In this document: positions 30,228 through 40,233 of the stretch, in pieces
How the letters are laid out: the number at the start of each line of letters is the position of its first letter
How positions within the stretch are numbered: position 1 is the stretch's first letter
Assembly (NCBI GenBank): GCA_036924285.1
Contig: JAYKYS010000024.1
Location: 868,001 to 932,000 of the forward strand
Length of the DNA stretch: 64,000 nt
Reading direction: 5' to 3'
Source: Asterella californica
Taxonomy: Eukaryota > Streptophyta > Marchantiopsida > Marchantiales > Aytoniaceae
The notes under the pieces: model-generated
What the model was told of the DNA's origin: nothing
Database searches by the model: none
What the model saw: only the letters and a program-made list of their open reading frames with translations
Position numbers and translations under genes: made by a program

Positions 30228-31110
30228 GTCGCATAGATAAAGAAATGAAGAAAAGTGGTTCCTTGTCTTCTGTTGTACAGCGTGAAAATAGTAAAACTAC
30301 AATTCCGAGAATGTAAGTTAGAAATGAGAAAGCAGTGTACCTTTACATGCTTCACTGAATCATCCGAGACTGTATTGATTAGTCCAGCAAAACTAACTGT
30401 TTTGCTTTCTATCCACGTAGCTTCTGTTCACTATGGGAACAAGACAAGAAAGTGTGAAATTTAAGAATTAGAAGGTTATGAGATTGGTTACACAAGAGAT
30501 AGAAAGAAGCAAGTCCCTGTGATATTCTCTGTACACACAGACATAAAATGGAATCAGAAAAGAATGGCAAGTCCACTGACAGGAGCTAAACATACGAACA
30601 TGCGACCACATGAAAAGTAAAACGAAAAGTAAAAACGAACTTGATGAAACTTTAAGAGTTCCTCCTGGTTTACTCTAAGGGTTTTTCCTTTTGAGACTAT
30701 GTCATGTACGTGAGCACTAAAAGCATTTACCAAAACTTTCATCAAGGAAATGCACGAGTTCAAGTCGACCAAAGAGTCTTGAATGCTAAACAATTGTTTA
30801 GCATGCTTTAAATCTCTGCTTCATGATAGAAAGCTTTAATAATGCACGTCAACTTATCCAATATACAGTTGCAAATAAGATGGAAAGGTTATACAAACGA
30901 AACTTACAGTAACAAGAGTAGACAATTTAGAAGTACGCATAGATAAGGAAATGACGAATAGCTCTTTGTTGTCTTCTGTTGTAAGATTTGGACAAATGTA
31001 AAATTACGTTGCAAAAAACATAAGCAAAAAACATAAGCAAAAAACAGAAAGCTGAAGTGTCGTAACAATGCTTTGGAGACCACAAACAAGGTAAACTGTT
31101 CTGCACCATT
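30228..31110. repeat. Internal direct duplication within the 28-33 kb element
   Basis: The segment from about 30228 (CGCATAGATAAAGAAATGA, later TCTTCTGTTGTA) recurs at about 30934 (CGCATAGATAAGGAAATGA, later TCTTCTGTTGTA), followed in both by a Lys/Arg-codon-like A-rich stretch. A perfect 22-bp palindrome (ATGCTAAACAA and its mirror) sits between them at 30783-30804. Confidence 0.6.
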
Positions 31111-31498
31111 CACTATGTATAGCTAGTTTATATTTGTTTATCTGAAAACAGAAAAAAAAACATAACAATAGAAATCACAGTTCGAAGACTATGGGGAGAG
31201 TTTCACTTACGCAGGAGAAAGAAACAGCATGGTTCCCGTAGGATTTCAAATAATCAAAATGTGATCAGGAAACAGTAGTAAAGCGAGTAAGCAGAACTTA
31301 CAGTATGAGATAAGGACACGAGCGAACACAAGAAAACTAGGACCCTTTAGCTAATCCACGAAATGACATATGAATGTATGGTTTTCACGTGCGAATTAAT
31401 TGAAATCAATAATCATTTTTGTGCATGCAAGATTTTTTTTTGGTCTATTTATGCTTCTTCGGATGATTATGCAGTCATTCAACACTATTTCCTAAACT

Positions 31499-32005
31499 AT
31501 GAGATTTTTCTTTGCTCACTTATGCTACCCTGAATCATCATTTAGTGCCTGTGAGATTTTTCTTTGTCTAGTTATGTTATCTTTGTCCACTTATGCTGCC
31601 CCGGATCATCATCTGTCGACTGCCCCGGATGATTATGCAATCATTCAACACTATATCCTAAACCCAGAGAATTCTTGGAGACTCTCTTCTCTCTATCAGA
31701 GGAAAGCGAGAACTCTAAAACTGCAGCCGGAGATCGCACTTAGAGTGCACAAGCACCCAAAGCTGTTATCTCAATTCGCACAAATTTCACTTCAAACTTT
31801 GAACCCTGGATCTCCTCATCTATCGATATGTTATCGTATCACCTTTGACAAATATGCTGTAAGTCACATCTATAAAGACTATTTCCTTCACATTCCACTA
31901 CACTCTATCCGAAGTAAGTCTGCTTGGGCAGCTGTATTAAAAACACCCCAGCCTGCAAAATACCCAGCTTTAATCCACCATTTCATGGAGACTACAGTCT
32001 CCTAA
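31499..32005 (+). CDS. Unrecognised 168-codon frame in the 28-33 kb element
   Basis: An ATG-started frame runs from 31499 to a stop at 32005. Its N-terminal part is built from short repeats. The DNA block starting CGGATGATTATGCA occurs at 31460 just outside the frame and again at 31626 inside it, and a GAGATTTTTCTTTG block occurs twice, so this part is not likely to be conserved protein. The remaining 100 residues (for example KLLSQFAQISLQTLNPGSPH) show no recognised domain. It may be a remnant of an element-encoded protein or chance. A hydrophobic stretch at residues 20-35 might mimic a signal segment. Confidence 0.25.
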   Translation: MRFFFAHLCYPESSFSACEIFLCLVMLSLSTYAAPDHHLSTAPDDYAIIQHYILNPENSWRLSSLYQRKARTLKLQPEIALRVHKHPKLLSQFAQISLQTLNPGSPHLSICYRITFDKYAVSHIYKDYFLHIPLHSIRSKSAWAAVLKTPQPAKYPALIHHFMETTVS

Positions 32006-32850
32006 ACCTAATTTGTAAAGGTTAAAAAAGTTCGTTCTTGGTTTACTCTCAAATCTTCTCCTATTAGACATATACATATGGAGAATACAAAGTTACTGTA
32101 CCCAAAATTCCAATAACAAATTGAATGGTGGAACCCATGTTCCACCATGACCTTTCACTTACAGAAAAGTTCCGTCAGTGAAAGCTCAACGGTGTTCTTC
32201 AGAATAAATACTGTTTCGCAGATATCCAAGAGAATTCTAGCTCAAAATGGTTTCACTCTGGAAACTCGCCCCTAACCTCAGTCGCCTGCTGTTGCACTAA
32301 CAGCGTTCATGTTTTCGTTAACGGAAACGTGAAAGCACAACAGAAGCACCCTTCTGAGCAGTTTTAGTTACTTACTCCTGAGTGACACTAGAACTCAAGA
32401 ATCATTCATATAACTCTTGTAAATATTTTACAGGTTTTGTCGATTTTACAGGATGGGGCACCTTCGGGAGTACATGTAAGAATTTAGAAAGATTGGATGC
32501 TCGGAATTTTCTTATTGAAAGTGTGTGTACATTGTTCATTCCCTTATTCTTCCTTTTAAGTTGAGGTTGCTTATTCACGCCGAAAGGATTAGAAACATAT
32601 ATTAATGTCTCTGTAAAATGACACTAATTGACAATTTCACTCCGGGACTTATACCTCCAGCAAGGCCTCAGCGAGCTTTTCACTTATGGGTTCTGTCTGG
32701 GTCAATTTGCTACTCCTGGAGAAGTTAACATATAATATTTATAAATGATTTTAATTTTTTATTCTAGTTTATTATAATATATTTTTATAACATTTATATA
32801 TTTTCTGATAAGAGAAAACAAAATTCACTGTGCAAGGTTGTTGGGGATGC

Positions 32851-35181
32851 CTATTGCAAGAGTACTCTTTGATTTACGGGGTGAGTATTGAGATTCACTC
32901 GCAAGATGAGTTCAGCATACACACAAACGGATGGTTCGTGCTCTTTCTGTTGGACTGTATATTATATTCACCCATGTACACTAAGAAGTGTACATGAGCG
33001 TAATTTGTGAGCTAATTTTTTTCTAGGAAGGGTTAGCTTTAAATTAATATCTCATCAGTGATTCCATTTGTAAAAAGCACTAGACTTATACTTTGTGAAG
33101 TTCCAAGACAGTCATTGCGCTTATGGGTTTTTGTGTTTTTTAGTAGCCATGTGTTTCATTAACATACGAGAAATTTAAATTTAAATCTTTTATATATAGT
33201 ATTTTAAATTTAGCTATTCAAATTTAGAGTGTCGTTTCAATTTGACGTAAAACCCAGCGCCGCTTCTTTCCGTGGCAGTAAGACCGTGGAGAATTTTCAG
33301 TAAAAAACCAATAATTTTACACTGCACCCCCCTTCGCACCCCATTCCTTAATGCATTAAAGCGCAGCCTTATGGCTTAATCTGTGGTGGCCAACGGGTCC
33401 ACAGGTATTTTGTATATAGTTTTTTCACCTCCTCGTTTTCTGTACAAGGCCATGGGAAAAGATATTATTCGACTTTTATGTAGAGGATAATACACTCTTA
33501 AGAGTGCACTGCGTCTTTTGAAGTCACAGTCGAAGTGACAGCCGAGGTAAAGAGATGAAATAGAGATAATAACTAACTAAGATCACACAGCGTAATGCAC
33601 TAAGGGGTTACAAGAATTTTCAGCTGATCTGGTTTAAATATTTGCACGTTAGGCACTGAGATATTTAATTTCTTTAACGTTCATCATACATCTTTTACGT
33701 CCGATGAGATCGTGAGATGACACAATCTAATCTCACGGACATATTATTTATATTATATTTAAAATAAAATATTATATAGATCTTAACTCTCCTATAACTA
33801 CTCTAGGAAAGGAAGCACTCAAACCCTCTAGTGCTTTAGTAGTACAGTAGTATCGACAAGGGACTAGAATAGAGCAAATTAGAATCCAATTTCCACTTCA
33901 CATCTCTTTGCAGCGCAAGAATCTGTGGAAACGAGGTATTGCTGCGATGCAAGCCAGGGCTACGTATAATACGTACTACTACGTAATTTGTTATAACGTT
34001 GTGGAAAGACAAGGTGAATCGACATGTGTAAATAAAACAGACATGACAGATTTTAATTATGAAAGTTGAATACAAAAGAAAAATTATGTATAATAAAGAA
34101 ACAAATTGCATACAGCTAGCATATTATACAAGTTTTAAAATGTATTGCATCGATGTTTTTGATATCCTCGATAATTATTCTATTGAATATATAGGAAACG
34201 ATCAGTATTTATTTTACTAGAAATACAAATATGATATCATCATGTATGGATGTGAAAAAGAATTTTCCTTTTGCATGTAATAGTATGAAATATATCATAG
34301 TTACTAGTGATAAGTTAGAATTTATGATCTGTTGAATACCTTAAAGATTAGCAGTTTATTATGTGTACTAACAAATACTTCTAATGATATAATAGGATAT
34401 AAGCTGATAATCAGTGGCTTATATCTGACTAAACTTAGGATAGTGTCATTCAAGCAGAAAATGAGTACCACCATATAAGACACCGTCCAACATGGACGAC
34501 ATGTCAGATGTGTAACCGAGAACCAAGTCATGGGTGTTACCAAGCTAGATCAATATATATAGTCCAGAGTGTGATCAAGTTGAAAACGTTCCGCCAAATA
34601 TGACCAAGTAATTAAACCCGAAAAACTAATGTAATTGTATTCTCTTCCTTTCCAATTCTAAATAAACTTTATAGTTTAGAAAAGAATCTAATAAAATTGA
34701 TATCAGATTGTTTAGAACTAAGATGGTTTAAATTTGAACTATTTGAGAGAGAAACAAGATTATGTAAAACAAACCACTTAAGAATAAGAACATTTAGAAT
34801 TAAATAATATAAATTTGTTTAAAACCGTACTAATGAAATACAAATGACACTTTTTCCTCATAGACTGAAATCCAAATAATAGCTGTTCCCTTAAAACCAT
34901 CCATCGAACTGTTCGCTGAATTAAATTCTTTTATCCACAAGGAAAACTAAAGAACCGATTCAAGAAACTGACCATTACAACTACAAGCAAACGGTTTTAG
35001 TAGTCTCGCAAATGAGTACCCATTGTAATCCATATTATAGAAAAAAAAACATTTCGTACAAAGAGCTCTTTGTAGCCTGCCTATTATCGCTTACAAGCGA
35101 TAAATATTTAGGGAAGAGTTTATTACACTGATACTAAAATCAGATAACAAAAACGCTAAGACTAAACCATGTGTTACCTTA
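32851..35181. other. AT-rich intergenic stretch
   Basis: No gene is supported. The part at 33,000-33,240 carries another CTTATGGGTTTT motif and an AAATTTAAATTTAAAT run. The part from 33,700 to 35,170 is AT-rich without features I can name. It directly abuts the start of homology of ELIP-A at about 35182. Confidence 0.45.
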
Positions 35182-35318
35182 ATCAGCACTTATCGATACC
35201 GATCAGGAGCTTCTACTTTCTCACAAACAGCAGACAATCGCCTCCAAGTCCATTCTCGACTCTTTCTCCGTTGAAGTTTGCATTGAGTTTGCTAGTAACA
35301 GTAAAGAAACAGGCAGCA

Positions 35319-36154
35319 ATGGCAGCAACCATGTCAGCTTCCGCTACTGTTGTAGCAGGACTGAGGAGTACACCTCTGAGTTCCAGCATCGGGAAGTCCA
35401 CTGTGAGGTACACGAGTTTGGGAGCTCCCGCGTTTGCCCGAAGGATGGGGACCATCCGCTGCGAAGGCATCCGGGAGGCAGTGGACAAGAGCACCAAGAA
35501 AGAGATCACGAAAGAAGAAATTCTGCAGAACCAGGAGACGAACGAGTCCGAGAAGCAGTCGGTATTCGGCGCAGTTCCGACTTCTGGATCCTTTTATCCG
35601 CGCCCCGAGGTCGAGAGGCGGCCAGAAACTGGCGACAGGAGCATCGGGAGCATCTTCGCGTTCGATGGCGCTGCACCCGAAACAATCAATGGACGACTGG
35701 TGAGTACTATAGGGAGGAATGCCTCAATAGCTTTCGTCGATCGTTTCCACAAGCTAATAATATATCAATTCCTGGGTTTCTTGCAACCTTTTGTGCGATG
35801 GAAGTCTTCTTGCTTGCTGAGTAATAAATCAACTGGCATTGCTGTTCGTGATGATTCCAGGCTATGGTCGGGATCTTCTGGGCTGCCATTGCGGAGAAGA
35901 TGAGCGGCCTGACCGTTTTCGATCAGCTCTACACTCAAGGAACAGGGCTGGTGTTTTACGTCGCGCTTGTGCCTCTCATCGCGTACGCTTCCATCGTTCC
36001 TATGCTGAACGGAGAGTCCACCGACGCACGAAGCTTCGGCCCCTTCACAGCGAGGGCTGAGCGCTGGAACGGACGCCTCGCTATGATCGGATTCCTGTCT
36101 CTAGTGCTGACCGAGAGCTTCATCCACACTCCCGTTTTCGCTAAATTCTTTTAA
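35319..36154 (+). CDS. ELIP: ELIP-A: early light-induced protein, complete
   Basis: ELIPs are thylakoid proteins of the light-harvesting superfamily that bind pigments transiently under light stress and protect photosystems. Exons 35319-35699 and 35861-36154 give 224 residues. The first 48 or so are Ser/Ala/Arg-rich and look like a chloroplast transit peptide. The acidic middle has PRPEVERRPETGDR (residues 94-107). Helix 1 follows ETINGRLAM (121-129), helix 2 spans about 156-175, and helix 3 follows ERWNGRLAM (194-202); these ExxNGR motifs supply the chlorophyll ligands and salt bridge of the family. The intron interrupts helix 1 just after NGRL. Homology with the other copies begins only at about 35182, so this copy lacks the shared promoter block and TATA box. 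Its 3' part has AATAAG where ELIP-D has AATAAA. The C-terminus differs slightly (HTPVFAKFF). Confidence 0.92.
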
Positions 36155-38160
36155 GCTTCTGGTTACGAATCTTACAAGGATGGTAGTAATCCAGTGTTCT
36201 TGATAATTGTACATTAGTAGGCTGTACAGAACCATTTGGGAGCTCGTTGAGCGGATTCAACTTGTATTCTACATTTTATCAATTTTATTAATAAGCGCAG
36301 ACTGTAGGCAAACGCCTACAATCTTATCATTCATCTTTGTGTTTGTCTTAGTGGTACTTCTTGACACCATCTTCCGGTAGCGCAAGATGTATACGCGCTG
36401 TCGCTTTCGGTTTGTTGAACTTTGTGTGAGAAACTTAAAGACAGCAGCTGACTAGTGAATGTGCTCCCCTACTGCCGACCGGGACATGTAGCCATCTATG
36501 AAGTTGCTTGGCTACTACACTCATGAGTGACGCTGTCATTGTCACCAGACACACAAACGCACAATTCGATGCTTTGATTTTGAGTTTTACGATCTCCACT
36601 ACAGGTCTGTACTCAGGAGAAGCAACGAGAACAGAGCAAACGACAAGATTCCCAGTTAATCGAATCTTCAGTTGGACGTGTCTTTGAAGCGAACGAATCT
36701 GGCAAGACAAGGGACTGTATTGCTGCATGCAAGCCAAAACCATGTATTATAAATCCGGTTTACAACTCAATATTTTGGGCAGAATCTTTATGCATTCCAT
36801 AAATGCACGTGGTAGTTTCTGCATTTATACTTGATGATAGATCCTCGACAGGCTTATGGACCATGCAGGGAAACCTGCACTGATGATTTGACGTTAGAAA
36901 TGTGTGCGCAAACTGCCGGGACAACGATGAGGACTAGTAATTAAAGATTTTAGCAGTAATGTAACGGAAACTTTAAGAGCGAGGACGGGACGAGGAGGAG
37001 CACCGATCGGGCGGGCTCTGTACCGGCTTGGAAATGAATTCACTCCATTTCGATAATCGATTGTTTAGTTATTTATCTTTTGTCGGAAATTTTCTGGAAG
37101 CCTTTGTTTCCTCTCACCTGCATGCTACTAGCTACAGGTTTTTCTCTTACTTCATCTTCACTCTGGAGGATCGTCCCCTTTCTTGGACTAGCTTTGGACT
37201 AGCTTTTATCGTTGCTGCGGATACAATGATGAGGAGTGTAATGTAGGCGATCTTTGAACCGGGGGATGCATTCTTCGCACTTTCCAGCAAATGAGCTGTG
37301 CCACTGTCATTAAAGATTTCTGAATAAGTATATCTGGATGACATTTCACGAGTTATCTTGTAGTAGTGTAGTTGTTTTGCTTCAAACTCGTAACACGACT
37401 GTCTCTTTACTTTACCACTGGAATGGCCCAATCTGAACCACGAGAATTGGCGGGCAACCGTTTACCTAGGAAACGAAGATCTTAACTTGCGACTCTCTGG
37501 TTGCACATGTGGTCTGCATCTATTCATACAATGATCAAAACAAGAGAATAGGCGGGGCGGGATCTTCTGTTGTTTGGGTGGGATCTTCAGTTCTGTTCCT
37601 TCACTTTTGTTGGCGTGTTACACACGAACACAGGGAGAGCATCGGAACCATCCGTCTGTGTGTCTGGTGACAATGTCAGCGTACGCGTCGCTAGGGAGTG
37701 CAGTAGCTAAGTAAGCAACTTCAGAAGTTCAGAAGTTCAGAGAGCAGCCAGCTTCAGCGCTGACTATGTCACAGTTGGTTCTGAGGCAGTAGAGGAGCAT
37801 ATTCACGAAGTGTCGCTGCATATTTCGTTTCTATCCGGCTGCTGTCTTCCATCTTTTTTAACTCCCACAGAGTTCAAACGGCCAATTTGTAGGTCCGACG
37901 GACAGTTCGATCCACCTCATTGTGATGATTCAAGCAAGGCTAAAGAAGATCCATCGAGAAAGTATCCTCCTCTACGTACAAAGATGAATGATAAGATTGT
38001 AGGCATTGCCCACAGTTTGCATTTATTCATAGAACGTAGTATACAAAATGAATCCGCTCGACGAGCTCGAAATGCTTCTGTACAGCCTAGTAATGTACAA
38101 TTATAATTATATAGAAGTCTGCACTACTTCTCCCATCTTGTAAGATTCGTAATCAGAAGC
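36155..38160. other. Space between tail-to-tail ELIP-A and ELIP-B
   Basis: The first about 180 bases are the ELIP-A 3' UTR, similar to other copies until about 36330. The last part, about 37,600-38,160, is ELIP-B 3' flank: the GCTGTCTTCCATCT block near 37840 and the polyadenylation signal (TTTATT, 38022-38027, minus AATAAA) recur in other copies. The middle has no supported gene. Confidence 0.55.
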
Positions 38161-39002
38161 TTAAAAGAAGTTGGTGAAAACCGGAGCGTGGATGAAGCTC
38201 TCGGTCAGCACCAGTGACAGGAATCCGATCATAGCGAGGCGTCCGTTCCAGCGCTCAGCCCTCGCTGTGAAGGGGCCGAAACTTCGAGCGTCGGTGGACT
38301 CTCCGTTCAGCATTGGGACGATGGAAGCGTAAGCGATGAGGGGCACAAGCGCGACGTAGAACACTAGCCCCGTTCCTTGAGTGTAGAGCTGATCGAAAAC
38401 AGTCAGGCCGCTCATCTTCTCCGCAATGGCAGCCCAGAAGATCCCGACCATAGCCTGCAATCATCACGAACAGCAATGCCAGTGGATTTATTATTCAGCA
38501 AGCGACAAGACTTCTACCATGCACAAATGGCTGCAAGGGATCATGGATTTATTGGGATTGTTAGTGTGAGGATATAATCGACGGAAGCTGCTGCTGAGAC
38601 ATTTCATGCGAAACTACTCACCAAGCGGCCGTTGATTGTTTCGGGTGCAGCGCCGTCGAAAGCGAAGATGCTTCCAATGCTCCTGTCGCCAGTTTCTGGC
38701 CGCCTCTCGACCTCGGGGCGTGGGTAGAAGGATCCTGAACTCGGAACCGCGCCGAATACCGACTGCTTCTCGGACTCGTTCGTCTCCTGGTTCCGGAGGA
38801 CTTCTTCTCTGGTGATCTCCTTCTTGGTGCTCTTGTCCACTGCCTCCCGGATGCCTTCGCAGCGGATGGTCCCCATCCTTCGGGCAAACGCGGGAGCTCC
38901 CAAACTCGTGTACCTCACAGTGGACTTCCCGATGCTGGAACTCAGAGGTGTACTCCTCAGTCCTGCTACAACAGTAGCGGAAGCTGACATGGTTGCTGCC
39001 AT
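38161..39002 (-). CDS. ELIP: ELIP-B: early light-induced protein, complete
   Basis: Exons are 39002-38622 and 38454-38161 on the minus strand, giving 224 residues of the same design as ELIP-A: transit peptide, acidic PEVERRPETGDR segment and three helices with two NGRLAM motifs. It has EEVLRNQ and AVPSSG where ELIP-A has EEILQNQ and AVPTSG, and it ends HAPVFTNFF. The frame stays open upstream of the chosen ATG to 39221, but that part overlaps the TATA box and is read as leader. Its intron and 1.1 kb of upstream sequence match ELIP-F in the opposite orientation. It faces ELIP-A tail to tail. Confidence 0.93.
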
Positions 39003-39199
39003 TGCTGCCTGTTTCTTTACTGTTACTAGCAAACTCAATGCAAACTTCAACGGAGAAAGAGTCGAGAATGGACTTGGAGGCGATTGTCTGCTGTTTGTGA
39101 GAAAGTAGAAGCTCCTGATCGGTATCGATAAGTGCTGAATTGCTATCGAGGTGGACAGTAGTTTTGAACTTGCTGTTGTGATAATTGCATCGAAGGGTG

Positions 39200-40233
39200 A
39201 GTTTATATACTTCGGAACCATTTCGAACTAAAGGGAGGAGAATCGCCACTTGTCACGGTGCGGGGCTTGTTTCCTGTGTCTCCACGTAGCCCAAAGCCTT
39301 TATCGTGCAGTAGGACCGAGAGTGAACAGGTATACGGTGGTGGCTGGATCGAGGACTGAGGGAGGTCAGCTGGGTACCGACGTCTGTCGCGCTTTATCAG
39401 TGAAGTGAGCAGGTGCGGTTTTCAAGCACCCACCTGTGTAGTCGAACTGCAAGATTCTTGTATCGGTGATGGGCGGGGAGAAGTAACGACGTCACTCGTC
39501 CTCGTGAATGCAAGATGGAGAAGCGAACTGGAACGGTGTGATGGGTTCTCGAAAGGTTTAGGGTAAGAGTACCAAGAGGAGACAAGGTGTCGAGCTTCTG
39601 GCACTTGATTTCAAGCACATTCTGCATTTTCCCAGAATGTACTTTTCAGACCAAACTTATTACTTCAAACTTATTCTGCTTTTCTAGATTTTGGCGCGGT
39701 CCATCTCTCCTCCAGTTCCACAGAGATATCCCAGCAAACTAACTTTTGATCCACTGGGTTCCTCACGTGATTGCCAGAACTATAATTCTGCATGTTGTTG
39801 AATTCCAGTTTTCCTCGGATTCCAGCCTTGATTCCCTTGGGACTCCCCGAATCCTCTAAAGCTGAATCCGAACCAGTATCTAGATACCAATCCAAGCTCG
39901 CAAAGCTGATGACGAGCATAGCGTGAGACACATAAACTCAAACTTCTAGAATCTTGGTTCCGTTGAACCCCACTGATGACGTCGAGAGAACTTTAGAGCA
40001 GCGTGTTTCATACGAGGGAAAATTATGATTCATGGACGATAGATTGGAGAGTAGAGGTTTTTACTTAGACATCCCCCTGAGGTAAGCTAGTGTCATGTAG
40101 ACCATCGTTCCGCTAGGAAAGTGCCTCAAGGCTGACACGAGGCGGTGGACACCTCAAGCGGTTCTCTGTGTTATCTGAAACCGGCTGCACAAGTTGCCTA
40201 GAGGTAGATTGCCTTGTTGGTAGTTAGTTATAC
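39200..40233 (-). promoter_or_regulatory. ELIP-B upstream block, shared with ELIP-F
   Basis: On the minus strand this block carries a TATA box (complement of 39202-39209, GTATATAAAC), a GACAAGTGGCG element and TACGTGGA (complement of 39281-39288), the ACGTGG core bound by bZIP factors in plant light and ABA response. The whole stretch to 40233 is repeated in inverted orientation at 62339-63370. At 40233 homology stops abruptly at the interior of the Copia element. Confidence 0.7.

Larger units (their letters stand above)
28213..32850. mobile_element. Putative 4.6-kb element with long terminal inverted repeats
   Basis: The left end (28213-28500) and the right end (32575-32850) are inverted copies of each other over about 280 bases, with indels. 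Matching landmarks from the outside in are GCATCCCCAAC/GTTGGGGATGC, TCTCTTATCAGAAAA/TTTTCTGATAAGAGA, GTTAACTTCTCC/GGAGAAGTTAAC, AGAACCCATAAGTGAAAAGC against GCTTTTCACTTATGGGTTCT, and ACATTAATATATGTTT in mirror. The inside is AT-rich with internal duplications and one 168-codon frame. No transposase motif is recognisable, so the element is probably non-autonomous or decayed. The two ends could also be two independent inverted insertions of one repeat family. Confidence 0.6.

Noticed and set aside
35213..35509. Antisense frames of about 90-100 codons opposite ELIP exon 1, seen in most copies
   Set aside because: They are shadows of the conserved sense exon and have no start context or family features.
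38604..39249. Open frames of 205 and 211 codons running through the ELIP-B leader and exon 1
   Set aside because: One is the ELIP frame extended into the leader past the TATA box; the other is a shifted frame with Arg-rich translation. Both arise from the biased codon use of exon 1 and recur in the other ELIP copies for that reason.
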